Source: Halobacterium wangiae (lineage in GTDB: Archaea > Halobacteriota > Halobacteria > Halobacteriales > Halobacteriaceae). From it: DNA of 64,000 nucleotides. Where the stretch lies: assembly GCF_021249345.1 (NCBI RefSeq), contig NZ_CP089588.1:2418001-2482000 (forward strand), written 5' to 3'. This document shows positions 59,439 through 64,000 of the stretch, one piece after another (position 1 is the first letter of the stretch; every line of letters starts with the position of its first letter). The notes beneath the pieces are model-generated. The model did not search any database, was not told the DNA's origin, and saw only the letters and a list, made by a program, of their open reading frames with translations. The position numbers and the translations under genes are program-made.

Positions 59439-59777
59439 ATGAGCCAGAACGACTCGGAACGAGCGGTTGCGTGTACACTGACCGACGAAGAAAACGCAGC
59501 ACGACCCGACGAAGTCCAGTCAGTGCTCGTCTCCCGGTACGTGGGCTACGAGGAACGCGAGAACGGCGTGGACGTTCGGTTCGACGGTACCGACGAGTCA
59601 CTCCGGGCAGTCGCCCGGTTCACCTCGAACGAGTTGCAGTGTTGTTCGTTTGCCGAGTACCACATCACCGTGTCGCCCCCGTACGACGAAACGGTCTTGA
59701 CTGTCACTGGTCCCGACGGGACGCGACAGGTGTTCCGAGAGGGGTTCGTTGAGCGTCTGGAAGCGGCGGCGGTGTAA
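59439..59777 (+). CDS. Small CC-motif protein, unknown
   Basis: A 112-residue soluble protein. FTSNELQCCSFAEYHITV has vicinal cysteines (Cys68, Cys69), preceded by an invariant-looking helix and followed by beta strands (ETVLTVTGPDGTRQVF). It resembles small proteins with a (E)CC-x-F motif that I remember next to MerR-type regulators, but I cannot name the family. Another Cys at 12. The gene diverges from HxlR and shares its operator region. Confidence 0.72.
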   Translation: MSQNDSERAVACTLTDEENAARPDEVQSVLVSRYVGYEERENGVDVRFDGTDESLRAVARFTSNELQCCSFAEYHITVSPPYDETVLTVTGPDGTRQVFREGFVERLEAAAV

Positions 59778-59778
59778 C

Positions 59779-60681
59779 TCAATCTGCTCGTCCGAACCAA
59801 CTGGCGAGACCGGCGCTCGTCGCCATCTCGACGACACCGAAGACCACCGCTGGAAGCGACGCAATCGTCGGGAGGCCAGCCGCGATCACGAGTGCCGCTG
59901 CGACGGCAAAATCACGCATTCCTACGGAGAGAATCGACGCGATACGTGTCGGTCGATCTCCCCAGTGGCTCACGAGAAAGCCGACCACGTACCCCAGCCC
60001 GTTCAGCACGACGACACCAGCCGCGACACTGGCCAAGAGCGTCTGGTTCGAGCGGATGACCCCGGCATTCGCGGCTGTTACCCCGCCGATGATGAGAACC
60101 ACCATCGTCGCAGAGATCGCCGGATAGTAGGCGTCGTACTCACCGACACGATCGGGCTGCCACGCTCGTACGCCGATGGCGACGAACATGGGCAGGACGA
60201 CGGCCACGACCAACTGTTCGACTATCGGCAGCGTCGGGACAGAGATTCCGCCCGCGAGGTGGGCAACGACTGCCGGAATGAACCCGACACTCCCGACACC
60301 GATGACCACCAGGGCAGTCGTCGCGAGGGCCGTATCGCCGTCCGCGAGTTCGGTCATCACCGGCGTCACGAGTTCTGGCGTCACTGCACCGAGGATGACG
60401 AAACCGACTGTCAGTGCCGGCGATACGCCGAGTCCGTGTGCAACACCGACTGCGAGGAAGGGCATCGTTACGTGACCCAGGAGGATCAGGCCGACCGTCC
60501 TGACGCGAATCTGGTCGAACTGATCGACAGAGAGCGTCAGCGAGATGCTCCCGATCATCACTGCGAGGATGACCGTCGACGCACGCGTCACGACTGCGAC
60601 CGATGGCATCGCGATACCCAGGCCGACCGAGACGAGTATCCACAGCAGGAGATAGTCCTCGACGAGATCGGTCACGTTCAT
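59779..60681 (-). CDS. Bile acid:sodium symporter (BASS)-family transporter
   Basis: A 300-residue membrane protein with about nine to ten helices. GSISLTLSVDQFDQIR and FVILGAVTPELVTPVMTELADGD are the BASS/ACR3-type crossover region, and VLNGLGYVVGFLVSHWGD plus ASILSVGMRDFAVAAAL are its C-terminal half. No ACR3 Cys is apparent, so arsenite export is not supported. It is convergent (1 bp gap) with the CC-motif gene. The promoter lacks the TACTTC motif. Confidence 0.82.
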   Translation of the reverse strand: MNVTDLVEDYLLLWILVSVGLGIAMPSVAVVTRASTVILAVMIGSISLTLSVDQFDQIRVRTVGLILLGHVTMPFLAVGVAHGLGVSPALTVGFVILGAVTPELVTPVMTELADGDTALATTALVVIGVGSVGFIPAVVAHLAGGISVPTLPIVEQLVVAVVLPMFVAIGVRAWQPDRVGEYDAYYPAISATMVVLIIGGVTAANAGVIRSNQTLLASVAAGVVVLNGLGYVVGFLVSHWGDRPTRIASILSVGMRDFAVAAALVIAAGLPTIASLPAVVFGVVEMATSAGLASWFGRAD

Positions 60682-60938
60682 TCGATTCGACCTGTTCGCT
60701 GTCTGTACTGTCCCCGTATTACGGCGTCGATTCTACGAGGAGGTGCCGCGAGACGTGGTATCGACTCCGAGGCGGGGCAGTCCTGCGAGGAGGACGCCGA
60801 GATTCTGCGAGGTTGGCCTAGCCGCCAGGATAGCCACGACCATCACCGGGACGGTGGTTGCTCGGGTCCGCTACTGAGTAGCGCCCGCCAAGAGCCCACT
60901 CCCAATTTACGGTGGTGGACGCCGTACGTGTGGGTGTA

Positions 60939-61619
60939 ATGAGCGTCATGGCGGAGTTCACCGTCCCTGCGAGCGAGTTCGTACTGGCGGAGACGTTGAC
61001 GTCGTCGCCCGAGATGCGAATCGAGATCAAGCGCGTCGTGGGTGGGACGGAGTTCGTGACGCCGTACTTCTGGGCGACGGAGGGGGACTTCGAGACGTTC
61101 GAGGAGGCCCTTCGAGCGGACGACAACGTGCGCGACCTGCTCACCCTGGAGGAACACGAGGAACCGAAGGAGGCGACCGACCGCACCGACGAGGAACGGT
61201 TCTACCGGGTCACGTGGGGGACGAACGTACCGAACCTCGTCACGGCCGTCTCGGACTCCAAAGCGACCGTCCTCGAGGCGGTCAGTGGTGACGGTGGGGA
61301 GTGGGAGGTGAAAGTGCTCTTCCCCGACGAGACCGCCCTCTCGGAGTTCCACGACTACATCAGCGAACACGACTTCGATCTGGACGTCACTCGCGTCTAC
61401 CGCCCGGACAACCCACAGGAGCAGGCCGAGTACGGTCTCACGGCGGCCCAGCAGGAGGCCCTGGAGGCGGCCTACAACGCCGGCTACTTCGCCGTCCCCC
61501 GCGACCGAACGCTCACCGAACTGGCCGAGGACCTCGGCATCTCCCGGAACGCGCTGTCGACGCGACTCAGACGCGGCCACCGGAATCTGCTCGCGAACAC
61601 GGTCCTCCACGAGCAGTGA
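60939..61619 (+). CDS. HTH_10 (Bat-like) transcription regulator
   Basis: A 226-residue protein. Residues 1-160 form an N-terminal ligand-type domain (MAEFTVPASEFVLAETL, then VKVLFPDETALSEFHDYI). The C-terminal HTH_10 is LTAAQQEALEAAYNAGYF followed by LTELAEDLGISRNALSTR. It belongs to the haloarchaeal bacterio-opsin-activator group, usually activators. Start ATG 60939; neighbours give no target. Confidence 0.88.
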   Translation: MSVMAEFTVPASEFVLAETLTSSPEMRIEIKRVVGGTEFVTPYFWATEGDFETFEEALRADDNVRDLLTLEEHEEPKEATDRTDEERFYRVTWGTNVPNLVTAVSDSKATVLEAVSGDGGEWEVKVLFPDETALSEFHDYISEHDFDLDVTRVYRPDNPQEQAEYGLTAAQQEALEAAYNAGYFAVPRDRTLTELAEDLGISRNALSTRLRRGHRNLLANTVLHEQ

Positions 61620-61856
61620 GAGCGGCCCGCCGACCCCCACCGGGACACCCCGACATTAAAGAGTGGTACAGCGACCACCGTGTGCCTTTACCGACGACTG
61701 GCCTATCCACGTCGTGACGGACGTGTAGTCGTATGAAAGGTGACAATCTCCGAACGAGCCGCGCAGAGGCACAGAGACAGAAATCCAGGCGGCCCGCCCG
61801 GTGGGACGACGCTCCTGCGGACTGTGTGGTCGCCGACACGACGACGGTTCCGAGCC

Positions 61857-62180
61857 ATGACTGACCGGACGCAGTCGCTGGGGTCCTCGGGTCGATCTGA
61901 CCCCCTCAGCAGGCGTGTCGTCGATGCAGTCGCAGCGGAGTCGGACGCAGACCCCGCCGACCTGGAACCGCTGTACTACAGTGTCGACCCGGACAGCCTG
62001 AACTCGCTGTTCGAGGGTGGCGGGTCGACTGCCGGCACGAACGGCTGCCGTGTGTCGTTCCACTACGCCGGCCACCAGGTCACCGTCACCCGCGGCGGCT
62101 CCGTGGTTGTCGACGGGAACGGTGTCACGCGGGCGAGCCACGACTCCCATCCTGGTGGTGAGCCGGAAGCCCCGGACTAG
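61857..62180 (+). CDS. HalOD1 output-domain protein
   Basis: A 107-residue protein consisting of one HalOD1 output domain: LSRRVVDAVAAESDADPADL, then LYYSVDPDSLNSLF and VSFHYAGHQVTVTRGGSVVV. In haloarchaea this domain usually hangs on response regulators, but stand-alone copies are common. Start ATG 61857. Function is presumably an output in signalling. Confidence 0.82.
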   Translation: MTDRTQSLGSSGRSDPLSRRVVDAVAAESDADPADLEPLYYSVDPDSLNSLFEGGGSTAGTNGCRVSFHYAGHQVTVTRGGSVVVDGNGVTRASHDSHPGGEPEAPD

Positions 62181-62255
62181 CGGCCAGTGGGCGGCGGGAC
62201 CCGAGTAGCGGCTCTCCCCCACAGCCACCCCGTACACCGGACTCGGTGATTCGGG

Positions 62256-63260
62256 TCACACCCCGAGACCGAGAACCAGCGCCGTGAGGCCGATACCGAA
62301 CGCGTACAGCGGGATGAGGTAGCGCCAGACGCCGTTCGGGACGACCCGGACCAGGTAGGGGGCGACGATGGCTGCGAGGAACCCACCCGTGAATATCGAC
62401 GGGAGGAGCCGGAAGTCGACCTGGACGCCGTACGCGAGCAGGACGAGGAACGAGAGGACGCCGACGATGGAGACGATGCCCTCCGCGAGCGTCGTTATCG
62501 CGACGGCGCTCTTCTCGTAGACGCCGGAGAGAATCTGCCCGAGTGTAACGACCGGGCCGTATCCGCCGCCACCGATGCCCTTGTTCACGCCGGCGAGTAC
62601 CGCGAACGCGACGAGCCGACGGGGTCGGAACTCGATTCTCGTCTGCAGTCGTGCGCGCACCAGTCCGGTCACCCCCATCGCCAGGACGAGGAACGCGACG
62701 TAGGCCTCGATGACCGCGTCGGAGAACGTGAATGCGAAGTAGGCGACACCGACGGACAGGAACACGGCGAGCGAGCCGAAGCCGACGAACAGCCCCAGCA
62801 GCCTCGTCTCGCGGTTGAGCGGACGGACGGAGAACGTGACGTTGGCCACGGTCTGGTGGACCGCGCCGGCGACGAGTCCGGTTAGCGTCTCGGAGAGCAA
62901 CAATACCGGCACGACCTGTAACGGATCGTAACCGAGGACGAACAGGAGCGGCGCGAGTCCGGTCCCGAACCCCATCCCGGCCGCGGAGTCCGTGGTCTCG
63001 AGGACGAACGCGAGGGCGACGACGGTCGGGACGACGTTGAACCCGCCCGTCTCGGTGCCACCGACGACTGTTATGCCGGCGATTACGGCGACGTACACCA
63101 CACCGAGTACGGTGAGACGCCGGAGCGCGGCACGCGGCAGCCGCATCCGTTCGACGGCCGTCCGCTCGCGGTCCAGCGCCGCCGCTTCGACGCCGATCTG
63201 TCGACCCGACGTCTCGGCGCGGTTCGGTCCAGCGGTCGCTTCGTCAGGATGTCGGTCCAC
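62256..63260 (-). CDS. TauE/SafE family sulfite exporter-like protein
   Basis: A 334-residue membrane protein with eight helices. The repeated TauE motifs are VLETTDSAAGMGFGTGLAPLLF in the first half and GVNKGIGGGGYGPVVTLGQIL in the second. The family exports sulfite, sulfonates or related anions. Starts are uncertain: GTG 63260 gives a 38-residue acidic N-terminus, while ATG 63146 (MRLPRAALRR) begins right before helix one. Confidence 0.87.
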   Translation of the reverse strand: MDRHPDEATAGPNRAETSGRQIGVEAAALDRERTAVERMRLPRAALRRLTVLGVVYVAVIAGITVVGGTETGGFNVVPTVVALAFVLETTDSAAGMGFGTGLAPLLFVLGYDPLQVVPVLLLSETLTGLVAGAVHQTVANVTFSVRPLNRETRLLGLFVGFGSLAVFLSVGVAYFAFTFSDAVIEAYVAFLVLAMGVTGLVRARLQTRIEFRPRRLVAFAVLAGVNKGIGGGGYGPVVTLGQILSGVYEKSAVAITTLAEGIVSIVGVLSFLVLLAYGVQVDFRLLPSIFTGGFLAAIVAPYLVRVVPNGVWRYLIPLYAFGIGLTALVLGLGV

Positions 63261-63444
63261 GGGTGTCGGGAACTCGGGACGTGCTGGTTCGGACGCTCGC
63301 TCGTACCGTCGCCGCTCGCCGGTGACCGCCCACGTCTCGCGCCTCTTCGAGAACGTTCGGCGGCCATCCTATTGAGTCAACGGGGTGATACGGGCGCCGT
63401 GGCCCGAACTGAGTGCCGTCGCGTTCGCAGGACTGTGCCGAGCA

Positions 63445-63450
63445 ACTATA
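63445..63450 (+). promoter_or_regulatory. TATA box of the DUF2267 gene
   Basis: ACTATAG lies 25-30 nt before ATG 63475. Confidence 0.55.
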
Positions 63451-63474
63451 GACAACAAGACCGTACGTAGCACC

Positions 63475-63903
63475 ATGAACTTCGACGAGTTCACCGGCGA
63501 GGTGCAGCACCGACTCGAACTCCCCGGGACGGGCGAGGCAGTCCGTGCGACCCGAGCCACACTACAGGCTCTCGGCGAGCGCATCCCCGAGGGGGCAGCG
63601 GAGGACCTCGCGGCGTCGCTCCCGATGGAGGTCAAGTGGTACCCGACGGGCGCGGTCGACGAACACGGCCAGCGCTTCGACTGGAAGGAGTTCGTCTCCC
63701 GTGTCGCCGCGGTCGAACAGACCGACCGCTCGGAAGCTGCCTACCACGCGCAGCTCGTCGTCGACCTCGTGCGCGAGCAGGTGCCCGACTCGGACTTCCA
63801 GCAGCTCCGCGACCAGCTCCCCGAGGACGACAACTGGGGGAAGCTCTTCGGGGTCGTCGACGCGGGCGGGTGGGGCGAAGGCGAGGGGCGCCCGAAGGAG
63901 TGA
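63475..63903 (+). CDS. DUF2267 domain protein
   Basis: A 142-residue acidic protein. It starts MNFDEFTGEVQHRLELP and contains ATRATLQALGERIPEGAAEDLAASLP, which are the DUF2267 hallmark helices, then FVSRVAAVEQTDRSEAAYHA and LRDQLPEDDNWGKLF. The family is predicted all-helical with two similar halves and no known function. ATG 63475 is set by the TATA box. Confidence 0.88.
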   Translation: MNFDEFTGEVQHRLELPGTGEAVRATRATLQALGERIPEGAAEDLAASLPMEVKWYPTGAVDEHGQRFDWKEFVSRVAAVEQTDRSEAAYHAQLVVDLVREQVPDSDFQQLRDQLPEDDNWGKLFGVVDAGGWGEGEGRPKE

Positions 63904-63925
63904 CCCGCCGACCGCGGCGCTGCCG

Positions 63926-64000
63926 TCACTCCCCCTCGCGGAGGCGCCGGCGACGCTGTTCGAACTCCTCGTCGCTGATGTCGCCCCGGGCGTAGGCCAG
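63926..64000 (-). CDS. SHOCT-domain protein, C-terminus only
   Basis: The frame enters from the right edge. The last 24 residues, LAYARGDISDEEFEQRRRRL followed by REGE and a TGA stop, are the SHOCT (short C-terminal) motif, often found at the end of small membrane proteins. The rest of the gene lies outside the window. It is convergent with DUF2267. Confidence 0.75.
   Translation of the reverse strand: MAYARGDISDEEFEQRRRRLREGE

Noticed and set aside
59779-60681. ACR3-type arsenite exporter
   Set aside because: The fold is related (BASS), but the conserved transport Cys of ACR3 is not visible and the gene is far from the ars operon.
59749-60939. A 396-residue + frame opposite the BASS transporter
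   Set aside because: It is rich in Arg, Asp, His and Cys with no domain, and antisense to a typical transporter.
1-64000. CRISPR arrays, insertion sequences or prophage genes
   Set aside because: I saw no regularly spaced direct repeats, transposase, integrase or structural phage gene anywhere in the window.

Overview
The window is chromosomal DNA of an extremely halophilic archaeon (class Halobacteria). The coding sequences are GC-rich, with G-heavy first and C/G-heavy third codon positions. The proteins are acidic, secreted proteins carry Tat (RR) signals, electron carriers are halocyanin-like blue-copper proteins, and most genes have a TATA-like box about 25-30 nt before the start codon with no room for a leader. 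Typical haloarchaeal genes include DUF2298, HAH_0734-like, MTH865-like, HalOD1, HTH_10, phosphomevalonate decarboxylase, archaeal UbiA (archaeol synthesis) and RNase P component 4. I cannot name the genus from sequence alone.

Layout. 0-5 kb: membrane and cell-surface genes (DUF2298 protein, Wzx-like flippase). 5.0-5.3 kb: initiator tRNA-Met followed by a partly duplicated 3' tail with two hairpins. 5.3-6.7 kb: DJ-1/PfpI protein and HGPRT. 6.9-12.9 kb: a complete seven-gene Mrp Na+/H+ antiporter operon (mrpABCDEFG). 12.9-20.2 kb: coaBC, a short TrxR-like flavoprotein, SRPBCC protein, halocyanin-like protein, M42 and M28 peptidases, a degenerate NAD-kinase paralogue with a 10-codon leader ORF, and a membrane protein. 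20.6-26.1 kb: a cytochrome bc complex operon (two cytochrome b pieces, Rieske, halocyanin-like protein and small membrane proteins). 26.2-31.2 kb: NUDIX, a membrane-anchored HTH protein, endonuclease III, phosphomevalonate decarboxylase, NDH-2-like flavoprotein. 31.4-37.6 kb: a branched-chain amino-acid-type ABC transporter, with the binding protein convergent to the livHMGF operon. 37.8-40.0 kb: an MhqD/MhqO-like hydrolase and VOC dioxygenase set. 40.1-45.2 kb: DUF2797, a Gly/Met-rich coiled-coil protein, two GT4 glycosyltransferases, RNase P component 4, a CRM-domain protein, MscS. 45.3-47.3 kb: an arsenic cluster (arsR, arsM, an unknown Cys-rich membrane protein, arsN2-like) under a palindromic operator. 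47.4-47.7 kb: SRP RNA. 47.8-52.7 kb: TrpRS paralogue, cysteine synthase, CoA-binding protein, RecA-like ATPase, DGGGP synthase, and tRNA-Arg(TCG).

From tRNA-Arg to about 61.6 kb the content looks accessory: GAP-family exporter, alpha/beta hydrolase, SRPBCC protein, FAD monooxygenase, an alkylmercury-lyase-like enzyme with DoxX, an HxlR regulator, a CC-motif protein, a bile-acid/Na+ symporter-type carrier and an HTH_10 regulator. The lyase-like gene and the HxlR/CC-protein divergent pair share a TACTTCGG...GAAGTA operator-like motif, suggesting one thiol/metal-responsive regulon without mercuric reductase. The window ends with HalOD1, TauE/SafE, DUF2267 and the C-terminus of a SHOCT protein.

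All functional calls are from reading the sequence and remembered family features. No database search was run, and remembered DUF numbers are marked as such.
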